Source: Phytophthora quininea
Taxonomy: Eukaryota > Oomycota > Peronosporomycetes > Peronosporales > Peronosporaceae
Length of the DNA: 64,000 nucleotides
Direction: 5' to 3'
NCBI GenBank assembly: GCA_011947345.1
Contig: JAAVTG010000577.1
Coordinates: 62,001-126,000 of the forward strand
Made by a program: the position numbers and the translations under genes
In this document: positions 47,706 through 58,799 of the stretch, one piece after another
Numbering within the stretch: the stretch's first letter is position 1
How the letters are laid out: every line of letters starts with the position of its first letter
The notes under the pieces: model-generated
Seen by the model: the letters and a program-made list of their open reading frames with translations, nothing else
Database searches by the model: none
Told to the model about the DNA's origin: nothing

Positions 47706-48951
47706 ATGGTAGACAGTGGTGAAAGAGTCCCAGCTACAGGCTTATCGCCTGCAAGCGAGGCCAGCGGTGTCACCTGCCCCTCAAGTCGTGCGTCTGCTGC
47801 AGATGAAAGCAAGGCCAGCATGCCTTTGGCCCCAGTAGTGTCGGCGATGTGGACGGTGGCAGACCCTGGAAAGACGACGCCTCCGACTGCAGACGACTAC
47901 TCAACGTGGACAGTTGAGCAACTGCGGAAGGAGTGCACGAGTCGCAAACTTCGCCTAGGAAGAAAGACATCTACGGCTGACCGCGTCAAGCATCTGCAAG
48001 AGTTCGATGCGCTGCACCGCTCCATGGTTGCAGCAACGCTGGAGTCCGGCGTCAGCTGTGACGATGTGCTGCCACGGACTAGCAACTGCTGCGTTCGGCT
48101 GCTGAACGTGTTGTTTTCCGATCTCTTTGCGGTTTGCTTCGCTCAAATCGGCGATATACCCTCACGCCAGCAGCTCGACGCTGGCCAAACCCACAGCAAT
48201 TCGTCGTTTTGGCGTGATGTGACGTTGGAGTTCAACACGAACGTCACGGACTACAACTGCCTTATGAGCGACGACGTCCGCTTTGATGGTGTTGACCCCT
48301 CTGTTGTGGTGGTGCATGGGGCTTCCAAGTTGTACGAGATGTGGAAGGATGTCAACAACAAGTACTTGAAGGCGATGGCTAAGTTCACCAAGTCGGGCGA
48401 GCACGGGGACGATTTTTTTCGTACTGTGATGGAGCTCTTGCCACGTTTTATCTCCGAGAGTGCTTGAAGGTGAAGCATGACTTGACAAGCTTCGTGGATG
48501 GCAGCCTCTGCGGGGACGACCAGTTTGATTCACTCAAGCGAGGACACAGCAGTGAGAACAGCCAAAAATTCTCCACCAGGCTTCGTCGAAGAAGAAGAAA
48601 AGCGAGCTGGTTGAGTCAGTGAATGCGCTTGCTGCCAGTATTGCTCCTGTTGCTCCAAGCACGATGGACAAACTAATGAATATGCACAAGTTGATTGAAC
48701 AAGTGGAGGCCCGGTTGTATGAGCTTGAACAGCAAGGACGGACGGATGGCTCGGTGCAAGGCAGCTTGGACATGTATCGCGCCAAGTTAGCTAAACTGGA
48801 AGCCGCCTTTACGATGAACTGTAGGTGCTTGAGCTCGTTTGTCGTAGCTACTGCTAATCAATTAAACCTACGCCAACACACTACCTCTTTCATTTGCAGC
48901 GCGGCGGATATTGTAGGCAGGACGGAGAATATTCAGTCCTCGCAGCTTTGA
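47706..48951 (+). CDS. Harbinger accessory protein: SAP plus Myb/SANT-like DNA-binding (frame-broken)
   Basis: From MVDSGERVPATGLSP: Ser/Thr/Ala-rich N-terminus; a SAP-like motif (YSTWTVEQLRKECTSRKLRL); a helical linker; a Myb/SANT-like trihelix part (NSSFWRDVTLEFNTNVTDYN, then KLYEMWKDVNNKYLKAMAKF); then, after frame changes between 48460 and 48600, a C-terminal coiled coil (KLMNMHKLIEQVEARLYELE). In Harbinger elements the second protein binds the transposon ends and carries the transposase into the nucleus. Convergent with the transposase gene, 105 bp away. Confidence 0.6.
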
Positions 48952-49055
48952 CACGTATGCACTGCGCAGCAACTCCGACTCCGACGTCTGTCCTGGATAC
49001 ACTTGAGAGGAAGCATACATCGGTCGATACGTCGAGATGTCCTCGATTCCCACCG

Positions 49056-50164
49056 TCAGGTCCGTCTCATCGGCAGCGGTTCTTGCGGCGAGTGCAGCAG
49101 CCATGTCGTCATCGTCGTCGACATCACCACCACCGTCTTGCTCCAGCCGCTCATCGATACAGAAGTTGTGCGGAATACACGCAACATGAACAACCTTTTC
49201 ACATGCTTTACTCCAACCCGAAGAGGAGAATTAAAAATTCGCCACTTGTTAACGAGCAGGCCAAAGGCCATCTCCACCCGGATCCGTAGCTGGCTCAAAT
49301 GAAAATTGAAGCTGTCACGATATCGGTTATTTGTCTGTGGTCTTGTAAATGGCGTGAGAAGCTTGTTGCTATTGGAATAAGCGTTGTCTCCGGCAAGGAA
49401 CAGGCCATTAGGAAATGTTTGTACAGTGCGAGAGAGTTCCCACCGCAAAAATGCCAACGCATCGCCCATGCCACCAGGCGAGGCGCTGGTCACGGCAATG
49501 AAACGACTCCGATGATCCACCCACGCCTGCACATTGAAGCCATAGCGCTGATAATGCCCCGAGAAAAACGTCACCACACGATTGACCTCTCCTCTCCTGG
49601 GCACTTGGATACTGCACAGCCAGCCGTCGATAGCACCCACACAGCCCGTTAAAACGCGGTTATTATTGAGGCGGGCGAACGCTCGAGCCGCCTGGCGCTG
49701 CTCGAACTCGGTGGTAGGGAATGTTAACTGCAGTTCATCGGTTTTCAATCGCAGTCATGACTTGATGAATACAGCCGTAGAACACGGATTTGCTTTCCCT
49801 GAAAGTGATCGAACAGGATGGAAGGACTATCCTGCAAGCCAAGAAATAAACATTTACAGCTTGTTGACCGGTGTAAGAGGTTTGCCACCTCTGGTCCGCC
49901 GACACGATTGCGCCTCGTCGACGCGAATACTGGCGCCAACAAGCGCAGCAGCTTTTCAAATGCCCGGAATGACATCCTGTAGTATTGTGTGAATTGGCCT
50001 TCGTTTAGCAGCAACTGCGAGTGGTGGCGCCAGTTAAGGCGCTGCCTGTGCAAGCACGGACGTCGTTCGTCAACCCCATCATCATCTGCCAGAAGCAGCA
50101 CACACACCAGCACCACAGCAATCACAACAGCAGCTTTTCTCTCCATCACGTGACGCCTTCGCAA
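49056..50164 (-). CDS. Harbinger (HARBI1-like) DDE transposase, frame-broken
   Basis: Minus strand, about 360 codons in two to three frames. The N-terminal helices read LNEGQFTQYYRMSFRAFEKL. The middle (VFYGCIHQVMTAIENR) lies in another frame at 49735-49800 and runs straight on to the catalytic part after one base near 49745. The DDE triad is visible: GCVGAIDGWLC, FLAGDNAYSN and RIRVEMAFGLLVNKWRIF. It would cut and paste the flanking element. Stops between the first and second parts make activity of this copy unlikely as read, but the catalytic half is intact. Confidence 0.7.
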
Positions 50165-51095
50165 GTTGAGGAGGGGGATCTGAAAACTACGTCATATTTT
50201 ACAGCGTGGCGCGTGGCGCAGCCATTTGCCATGGCACTTCTTGGCGCCATGCATGGCACCTGCACGGCACGAGAACCCCTAAACCACATCTGTGAACGAC
50301 CAATCAGATGTGAGATGGCACCAATTTCGCGCCGTGGCGCGCGGTCAAGACCAGGCCTGAGACTCACGACCCCACCTTTGCGGGGTAATGGTTTACATGA
50401 TCACGCTGCATGGACGTTAAATGTTCATAAATGGTGCTGTATATGGTGCTGAGAGCAGAAGGACGACACAATTGATATGCATTGCAATTATAGTGGCATA
50501 CAACAAGTATCTCAGCCCATGTAATGCGATTTAGCAAAATGGATAGGATTGTCCTGGCGTTACGAGTCCGAATTGGATTCTTAAAAGGCAGCCGGTTATT
50601 TCGCGGGCTTCTTCGACTTCGTGGACTCCATGGTCGACGCTAATGTGGAATGTTGGGGTTAGACGTGCTCCGCGTGAAGGTTGTCATTCAAGGATTCCTA
50701 CCAGTCACATATACGTTAGCATTTAGTGTTGGCTGCGGCATTGGTCACAAAAATGAAGTACGGAAGGCTGCACGTATTGAAGAAATTAGAGTGGAAACGC
50801 TCTCGCCGATCTCTACGACAAGACACCATGTAATGCCCTAGAGTCTTCAAACCACAGTTGATGAAACAATCTAGCTGACCTTTGGGAACAAGGGAGAGCT
50901 TTGGACGCGATTACCGCGTTTTTATATGAGTGGGAGAACATGACGGCTTTGGGTGACGTGCAGTTGTGGTTCAGTGCTTTCATTATATTGCTGCCTATCC
51001 ACATATCGTAAAAAGCCGTCAATCGCTTAAAATTTATTCTTCACGGTGATTTTGCTTGTAAACGAGCTGCTACCTGTAATGTTCGGCTGTCGATA

Positions 51096-51180
51096 GTGAT
51101 TATCGACTGTCCAACTAGTTGGAACAGCACCCGTGACATGTTGACCAGAATTGCTGATCTACGAAAAACCATTTATCAAT
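51096..51180 (+). pseudogene. hAT-type transposase scrap
   Basis: The start of a 158-codon frame reads IIDCPTSWNSTRDMLTRIAD, which matches the conserved D-x-x-T-R-W-N-S-T-x-x-M-L block of hAT transposases (Ser replaces Arg). The rest of the frame, to 51572, does not continue the family. A short relic. Confidence 0.45.
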
Positions 51181-53089
51181 ACACATCTTGTATCGCGATA
51201 TTCCCACGTCGTTACGGGGCCAGTAAGGTTATTCTCCTGAGTAATTGGCCAACAGGTAGTGTTGAAATACCTGTTTATGAGGTTGTGATGTGTATCAACA
51301 AGAATACATCGCCTGAGTTGGTCACACACAGCTTGTGCAATCACGCAAAGAGGGGGAAAATCAACGTACTATTTTGCTCCCTGATACCGAGGTGGAGTAC
51401 TTCTATTAGCAATCTTAGACGAATAGGTTTTCACAATATTAAGCCAAGTTCAACCAATGAGAGAACTAGAGTGTACGTAGCACGAAGTGAGTTATCAGTT
51501 GCAATCAGTCGCAGACCAGTACCAACAAAATTACCTTCCGGCAGGCTGATAAATATTGAGAGAACAGCATAATAAAACCTGTATTTGATTATTTTTGAAG
51601 ACGGTGTATATATGTAATTCCGCAGAAGATTAGTAGTCGGATGAAGCAAAACAATGGCGCCTGTCAAATCAAATGCCTTGGATGCACGTCTTAAAGCATA
51701 ATTTTTCACAAGTCAGTAGTTGCAACAATCCTTGGTCTGCGATATCCTGAATATCTTCGTTGCCATCGATTGTACCACGGACATACTGATGTGCAATTTC
51801 TCCGGGATAAAGCATTCTGCACAAAGGAGGAGAACCTTTTCACTCCTGACGTTGAGAAATCGCCAACATTGCGTCGGTCGTTGGTGGTACGAACGAACAG
51901 TTTTACCTGTTTAGCTGACCTAAAATAGCAAAGTAGTGTGACCCACGGAATGTTTAGAAGGGTTTTGTTTTGCCATTGGTGCAGTTGAGTGAGCGCGAGT
52001 ATGTACTCAAAGAATCTGGACCTTGTCGACGACAAGAGGATTGGGAAGTTGAGGCTGACATTGAAGAATATAATTAATATAGCCCCAATCCTTCGTCACA
52101 AACAGCTCGAAGTGACTCCGTGAATATGCTTGTTTTGGTCAAGCGACCTGGATCTCAAAGGTTGTTCAGCCATGCTTCATCGCAGTTTTTTCTTCTCACA
52201 CTGAAGTTGTTCCCTATTAAATATATCGATTTTGTGGACACATGTTGCTAAGATTGGAAGGATTATAAAATTACTACAGTTGTAGCCGAGGTTTAGCACA
52301 CCCGTCTCTTGATATAACCATGTACGCAAAGAGCTTGCGACAAAACCAGTCTCGCAGTGCTGCGTTTGAGATCTTGAACTCCATGCCGCTTGCAAGGGGG
52401 GACAGTCGTTTCTTGGCAAGATGAAGTAGTCCAATCCTCAGCAATACCCAAATCTTAGAACACGCGCACGAGAGGAAAACAAGAACATTGCAAGATGTGA
52501 GTGACTGCGGGGAGTCACGGGTCGACGACTAACAATACCAGTTTGCAGGTTTCTCCCAATCAAGAACCCCCCAACAACAACTCTTTTATTGTGCCTTTCT
52601 ACAATTCTGTCATCCTATTCGGGGCTCTTAATCGGGTTTCGAGGTTCTATTGAGAGAGTTATAACTTGGAGCGAGGTCAAACATAAGACAATGTAAGATT
52701 AGATTTTGTGTCTTCCACACAAGCTTTGGGCCAGCTCACAGCGAGCCATTCGTGGAGATCCGCAGGTGAGTTGCAGAGACTTACGCGCGATGAATAACGA
52801 GTTAACTACAGTGATTTATCAGACCTCAGGACGCACCGCAGGGAGAGGTCCTAATTTGAAGGTGAGCATTTGTACATACTGTTTTGTACGACTGCTCTCG
52901 CGGGGCACCTTCTGCACAACTACACCACCAACTACAGTATATCGCAGCACACACCGTCAGCTCAATCCACCGGGGTAACATCTTCCATTCAAGAATGGTC
53001 AGACAACTTGCAGGCTTCGACTCGCACTGATTCAAGACGCTGCTAACCTTGAATTAATTATACTATGACACATTTCAATCTAAAAATCA

Positions 53090-53643
53090 ATGGAACCACG
53101 AAGTAATCTTCCTCCTCAGTTGGTTTGTCGCTTGGGTGTGAAAACCAGGAGAGCCGTTCCGCCGTGTCGCGACAATGTTCCAGGTCATGAATTTACCTTC
53201 ATGGTTTCTGATGGCTACGACATTCAATTAAGACACATCAAGAGGGTTTCGAATCGATGGCAAGGGTTGTATGGCAAGAGTCTGTAACAGTGTACATCAA
53301 GCTCACCAACCACGCACCACAGAAGGAGTACAAGATCGTACCTTCGACGTCAAGTGAAATGGAGTCTGCATTCGGAGAAATTTGGCACAAGGCAAGTTTG
53401 ACATGCTTCATTTCGGTTGCAGTTATTCGTTTATGTGCCTCGACCGAGAGCCCATCGCCTCACGTCCCTCCGGCTCGCCATTTACAGCTGTATTCAGGAG
53501 CAGTTACCAAGAGTTGCTGCTTTCATGAATCAACATAGAATTGAGGGTGGTGCTGCTACTGATTTGCGTGACGCTCTTGGCCTCCTCCCTACAGCTGCGA
53601 CTGCCTCACCGTGCCCCATGCGGCTTCGTCGTACTAGATCCTG
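53090..53643 (+). pseudogene. Fragment of a repeated oomycete protein, unknown
   Basis: Two overlapping frames give one continuous-looking product: YDIQLRHIKRVSNRWQGLYG, then ESVTVYIKLTNHAPQKEYKI and FVYVPRPRAHRL followed by AIYSCIQEQLPRVAAFMNQH. Similar stretches recur, from memory, in dispersed Phytophthora proteins of unknown function. At least two frame changes (near 53275 and 53430). Confidence 0.3.
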
Positions 53644-53766
53644 ATGTGGGCATTCCCGACATTGATCACAACGGACGCGAGTTAGGTGCAGACGAATGAG
53701 AAGACTACAATGCTGGTAGTTGCATTGTGATTGAATAATAGCCGCAATGACCATAGAGATTTACAC

Positions 53767-54240
53767 CTACTTGCTCGCTTTTCGTCGTGCAATAATACAT
53801 CGCAATCTTCGGAACGTCTTTTGGGATTCACGAAAAGCCATAATCGCGTGACGCTGGATCCAGCGCTTTAGTTGGGAGAAACCAACTTCAATCGGCTTTA
53901 AATCCGGCGAGTACGGCGGCAGGAAAAAGAGCACAGCGCTGGCGGCATGCACGAGCGTCTGCACCTTTTCGTTCATGTGGATCTTGACATTATCGAGAAT
54001 GACGGTGGACCGTGGTAGCGACCAGGGGGTTTAAGTAGCGATTCTACCTGCCTCCTTTAACTTTTTATCGACAATTATTGATTGGTCAGGACCGCTGTAA
54101 TATGGTCCCAACCGCTGCACAAATTCTTGTCTCTCGCGACGCAAGCACTCAATTGCACATTTTCTTTCAGCTTTACGCGTAAACCCTAGGTCAAACTTTA
54201 GCGCTCGACAAATGGTGGCGTCAGAGACGTTCTGGCGCAT
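53767..54240 (-). pseudogene. Tc1/mariner-type transposase, internally deleted
   Basis: Minus strand. N-terminal part 54240-54031: MRQNVSDATICRALKFDLGF (helix-turn-helix), then QRLGPYYSGPDQSIIVD. The C-terminal part from about 54000 reads STVILDNVKIHMNEKVQTLV, then FFLPPYSPDLKPIEVGFSQL, the D-N-x-x-x-H and P-x-Y-S-P-D-x-x-P-I-E motifs of the DDE_3 domain. The segment normally between them is missing at about 54030, so this is a deletion derivative that could only move with help from an intact copy. Confidence 0.65.
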
Positions 54241-54787
54241 TTGAAAGCGATGAGCGAGCTCAGTACACAGCTCTTCAAAACAAAAAAATCATGGATGATC
54301 TTGAACATACTGCTCAACAACAATGAGCACATACTGGGCCATCGTGAGGCCTTTTCGCTACTACTCTTTTGGCGGCACTGCCAATCTCCATAAACCTACT
54401 ATACCACCTCATGAGGCTTCTTGCAGACACTCCAAAGACACTAAACACAACAGATAGCTGAACATCATACACATACATTAGTACAATGCCTCACCACCTC
54501 ATATCATGGGAAAACGTGATTTGTTTCGCAGAGGGACAGGCTTGAGCACTATCTTTTTGCTTGTAAATGCCAGAATGCCGTGGTGCTGGCATTATTCGCT
54601 AATGTCCGACAAAATAGAAGGGAAAGGCACATAAAATTCTTGTGACTTCCGCACGACGTCCCGTCCCTAACCAAATAGTGTTTTGATATTTTCGAGGAGA
54701 TACACTTTCGAGTTCAACAATACTGCCCAATAGACACGCAACGCAAAGCAGCGGACAGCATTGCCCGAGTTCAATCAGCGCACTAAG

Positions 54788-55050
54788 ATGCTGCTCACGT
54801 TCCTGAAGAAGCTGCCCCTCAGCCAGGGCGGCAAGGTGTTCGTCGGCACGTCTCTCTGCCTGGCCTTCTGCGCCTACCCCGTCGTCCGAAAGCGTGCGTC
54901 CTACGCATCTCTATAATAGTATTCAGCACTAATTGATACCGTCCAATTCCAGAGCAAAAGGCTGGCCACGACCTCTTCTCGTCCGAGAAGCCACAGGACA
55001 TTGTGGACAGCGAGACGAAGGCGCGTCGCGAGAAGCTCAACATCAAGTAG
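54788..55050 (+). CDS. Small single-span membrane protein (67 aa), two exons
   Basis: Exon 1 54788-54893, intron 54894-54952 (59 bp, GTGCGT...TTCCAG), exon 2 54953-55050. The product starts MLLTFLKKLPLSQGGKVFVG, has one hydrophobic span (TSLCLAFCAYPVVRK) and a charged C-terminal helix (QDIVDSETKARREKLNIK). Size, basic start and layout suggest a mitochondrial inner-membrane or ER micropeptide; no family was recognised. GC-rich coding and a correct intron support a real gene. It ends 50 bp from the MCM8 stop on the other strand. Confidence 0.65.
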
Positions 55051-55100
55051 AGCCAACACATCAGGAAGGCGAATACAGCCAGAGTCTCAGTCGGTCCAGC

Positions 55101-57702
55101 TTACATCATGTTATACGAAGACGTCTGCACTTTGAACTGGCCGGGGCCTTTCTTGAGCAGGTAGCACTCGTTGCGCAGGATGTCGACAAAGTCCCGGAAG
55201 TCGTCCACTTTGAGCGCCATGCTGTCGGCTACCTCCAGCAGGTCGTCCATGGAGAAGAGGGACGTGTTGCGTCGCTCCGCAGCTTTCATGAGACGGGAAA
55301 CGTACGCCTTGACCTTCTTGGCCAGACTCATGCCGCCACTGCGGCCAAAGTCGAGATTCCCGTCCTCGGTGGTGTAGGTGTCCAACAAACACTCCTGCAT
55401 GATGTCCACGACGTCTTGAGCGTGAGCTGCAGTGACTGTTTCGGAGAGTTCGGCTCGAGCGCGCGCTTGGGATAGACGAATCATCGACTCGAGCTGCCTG
55501 GTTGTGATTGGGATGCTGTCCGTCGGGTTTTGCTGGCCTTCGCCTGCAGAGCGTAGGTCCAAGTACTTCTTCTGCAGCAGCGACGCAGCCTCATTTGTTA
55601 GTCGGGGGTGAACGTATCGACGAGCGTAGGCGATAAACTTGCGCAGGAAGTAGAGAGGGATCGGATTCATGCTGTACAGATCAGCATTCTGTCGGAGGCG
55701 GTGAGAGAGCATCGGATGGCTGCCCTCTACTGCTCCATCTGCACGCGAGACGTCGACAAAGCTGCTAGAGCTCCAGGAGCCACCAGGTGCACTGCCATCG
55801 CGCGTTCGCTTTCTTGACTTTCGATTCCTGCGCGAGTGGGAGTTCATCACATGCTCCGACAAAGCCGATCGCGCTCTTCGTCCGGTCGATCCAGCAGAAT
55901 AAACACAAGGTCGAAGCGAGACAGCAGCGCGGCTTTCATCTTAAGGTTCTCTCCCACCGAACGACTACGATCGTAGTGCCCGCCACTTGGATTCGCGGCA
56001 GCAATCACTGACGTCCGAGCTGCAAGGTTGCACACGATGCCTGCCTTTGCAATACTGATACTCTGCTGCTCCATTGCTTCCAGTAGAGCCTGGTAATCGA
56101 TCCCCATCTTGTCGAACTCGTCAATGCAGCACACGCCTTGGTCCGCCAGAACTAGAGCGCCAGCCTCCAGAGCGTAGTCACCTGACGAATCCCTCACCAT
56201 TGTGACAGTTAAACCAGTCGTGGTGGTTGTGTTGCCACCAACGTACACAGATCGAGGCGCGACCGCAGACACAGCCCGAAGCATTTGGCTTTTACCCAGA
56301 CCTGGATCACCAACGACCAGCACGTGTGAATCCGATCGAGAGACACAAACAGCATCTTTGTCATCGGAGTTTCGGGTCCCGCCCAAAAGAGCAAGAATGA
56401 GACCAGCCTTCACTGTATCGTTGCGATAAATACCAGGACAGAGGAGTGAACGAGGCGGTCGAACACGTCGCCCTGGTTGATGATGTTGCTGATTTCCTCC
56501 AGGTCTTCCTTAGTGAAGTCGATATCCGATACTTTTTCTTTGTCATTGTTCGCCTGGAAAATGACACCAACTTTCAGGTTAGCCCAACAATCGACTCAAC
56601 CAGCAAGATGAAAAGTATACCTTGGCTGAATTCTCCACTGAGTTGGCGCTAATGTACAAAATATACAAACTGTTGGCTTGTGCTCGTTTGCCATACCTGC
56701 CGCCATGGATTTCCGAGTTGATGCTCTTGACAACACCAGAAATCGTCACCACATTGCCAGGGATACAGGAGTCCACAAGGTCTTCGTACAATTCAACTTC
56801 AATCTACACAACAAACCTGAACCGCGTCAGTCCTCATTCTAAATGTCTCCACTTCCAGAAAGCCTACCATTCGTGGCATGCGTCCAGGCCCCACATCCGT
56901 GCTCTCCATTTCCTGTAGCCTTCATCGCACAAGCTATTCAGCAGTTATTTTCCTAACAGGCCGCTCAACAAGTTACTCACTTGATCTTCTGGTAGTCGAC
57001 CGTATCCACAGACGATCGATTCGGCAGCAACGTTCTCCCGCGACACGGCGAGTTTTCACATCTCGTGGGCGGTACGAACTTCCCGTCAGGGAACGCTCTC
57101 GATGTGGCTTCGTTGCACTTGGCACAGACAAAGTCGCACCTCGTGACCAGCGGTTTAATTGCACTGACCCTCACCACCGTCCCGACCACACTGACGAATT
57201 GGTTGACCACGTCTGCTTTCAACGCTGCAATAGGCAGTACAGACGTCACGCCATGCAATCTCACAGTGATTTTAGTCCGGTCCACAGGCACATTTCTCTT
57301 AAGCGACTCGTCCTCTGCTTCGACACGGAGCTCGTGCCGTCGCATGCAGAGCGAGATGCCTAAGCAGAGCAGCACGTCGTCAATGTTTTCAGTCACGGCA
57401 CGCTCAAAGTCGGACGTGCCGGTGCGGATCAGCTCCGTATAGTGCAGCCACACGACCGTCAAATTGGCTTCCGTCAGGTCGCACTGCAGCAACGGCGCCC
57501 ACTGGTCCCGGAAGCAGTTGAGGAAAGTCAAAGCGGCCTGGAAGCGGCCGTCCGTGTCAGCTATCTTGCTGTAGTAGTCAACAGAACGCGTCTCTCTAGG
57601 TTGGCGGATACCAACGTTGTGGTCTTCCGGGTAGTACTGGTTCCACACGCACGTGGCGGCGTCCACGAGGCTGCTCGGAGACGGTTGGTCATATCGCGGC
57701 AT
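55101..57702 (-). CDS. MCM8: DNA helicase MCM8
   Basis: AAA+ helicase acting with MCM9 in homologous recombination and crosslink repair. Four exons: 57702-56981, 56919-56868, 56803-56621, 56553-55101, with introns of 61, 64 and 67 bp. N-terminus [11 protein letters not shown]; zinc finger ([12 protein letters not shown], then CENSPCRGR); [22 protein letters not shown] as in MCM8; Walker [30 protein letters not shown] (typical of MCM8); Walker [10 protein letters not shown]; arginine finger [12 protein letters not shown]-terminus [20 protein letters not shown] and [12 protein letters not shown]. About 800 aa, as expected. Frame changes near 56440 (between SSV and [14 protein letters not shown]) and in TTT near 55862 (restores [12 protein letters not shown]). 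Family assignment rests on several blocks shared with animal MCM8. Confidence 0.92.
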
Positions 57703-57710
57703 TATTGCCG

Positions 57711-57740
57711 AAATGGGTAAATGGGTAAATGGGTAAATGT
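57711..57740. repeat. 8-bp tandem repeat just upstream of MCM8
   Basis: AAATGGGT occurs three times in a row, followed by a partial fourth copy, directly 5' of the MCM8 ATG (in its leader or core promoter). A copy-number change here would alter the leader but not the protein. Confidence 0.8.
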
Positions 57741-57752
57741 ACCCATCACATT

Positions 57753-57965
57753 TCAGAAGTTTGCAACAGTGACAAGATTGATGGCGCGAGGAAGGAGCTG
57801 ACCTAGTTGGGAGAAGGACTCGCGCTCGCCCGTCACGTCCTGCTGCAGCCGTCGCGACTCCTGTTCGTGGGTCGTGGCCAGGTCCTGCAGTCGCCGCTGC
57901 AGCGTCTCGACCTCCTTGTGTAACTCCTCTTGGGCATGGTGCTGGAGACGCTCTGTCGGCGCCAT
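57753..57965 (-). CDS. Short coiled-coil open frame upstream of MCM8
   Basis: 70 codons from ATG 57965: MAPTERLQHHAQEELHKEVE, then TLQRRLQDLATTHEQESRRL, a good coiled coil, then SQLGQLLPRAINLV. GC-rich like true exons. It could be a short gene, a 5' exon spliced into a longer MCM8 transcript (a GTCAGC donor follows SQL), or an upstream frame. The frame stops before MCM8 starts. Confidence 0.35.
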   Translation of the reverse strand: MAPTERLQHHAQEELHKEVETLQRRLQDLATTHEQESRRLQQDVTGERESFSQLGQLLPRAINLVTVANF

Positions 57966-58169
57966 TGTGCATCAACTGCGCGACTTACTGGCCGCCTACG
58001 GGCGCAAACAAGAGCGATGACGGGCTGGCGGTCAATCTGCTGCTGCTACTCTAATAATTTCTGCTGCTAGTGGACAGCCGAGCGCATCAGAGCAGCAACT
58101 AGAGCAGACTCGGGAGACCCGCCCTGACCTGAGTTGCCTCATTCCGGGCTGCGTGAAACCATCCTGACA

Positions 58170-58790
58170 TGCCCCATCTCTGGGGTTGTTTGAGGACCCG
58201 GCGACCACCAACTGCTGCGGCAAAACCTTCTCGATGAAGGTTATAGAGCGATCCCAGCGGTGCATATCTTGTAGTGCTGGGAACGTGACAACGCACCCCA
58301 ACCAAGAGAGGGCAGCTCTTGTTGAGCGGCATCGGTTGCAATTGGAGAATCTTGGAGATCCCGACGCAGAAGCTCTTGCCACGACGAGCAGAACTCGAGG
58401 AGCAAGTGGACCTGTCAGTAGGCATCGAGATAAGCGCACCCAAACGGCGAATAGTCGTTCTGCTATCGCTCGTCGTGGACGGTCGCAAGAAATTCTATTG
58501 ACTAATGTTTCAAGACCGAAACGTATTTTGCAAACAAATGCTGCTCGCTATTTTCTAGACCAAGAAGCGCAGCAGTGAAGTTGCGATGAAGAAGATGAGT
58601 ACCCGCTGTGCCTGTACGAGCCGGAATACGAGTTCTTTTGGCACCATCGCGACTGACGCTTCCAGACAAATGAACAAGATGAAGGAGAAGTTTTGCATCG
58701 ACTGCACTCGGCATCACGACCCTTCTTGCATACAACGTCAGGTAGTTCTGTTGAATTGGCACTTTTCAGCTTGTAGGCGACAGACAACGG
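58170..58790 (+). pseudogene. U-box / RING-like zinc-finger protein relic
   Basis: The pattern CPISGVV, then EDPATTNCCGKTFSMKVIER, SQRCISCSA and HPNQERAALVERH has the spacing of a U-box or SP-RING domain; the first Cys codon is at 58170. The frame shifts once at the TTTG near 58190. A basic tail follows to 58578, then another acidic frame (EDEYPLCLYEPEYEFFWHH, about 58600-58660) with stops. Likely a broken E3-like gene. Confidence 0.4.
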
Positions 58791-58799
58791 CATGACTGA

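Larger units (their letters stand above)
47419..50366. mobile_element. Harbinger-type two-gene DNA transposon
   Basis: Ends: 47419-47450 (TGACCCTGAGGCCCGGTCTT and 12 more) and 50335-50366 are inverted repeats, identical at 27 of 32 positions. Inside are two convergent genes, a SAP/Myb-like DNA-binding protein on plus and a DDE transposase on minus, the two-gene plan of PIF/Harbinger elements. A TAA precedes the left end, but the matching right target site is not seen, so the exact outer boundary is uncertain. Confidence 0.75.
50367..53766. other. Transposon-relic interval
   Basis: No intact gene. It holds a hAT-like scrap (51096-51180) and a fragment of a repeated oomycete-type protein (53090-53643). 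Other frames (for example 51706-52035 minus) show nothing known. Confidence 0.4.
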
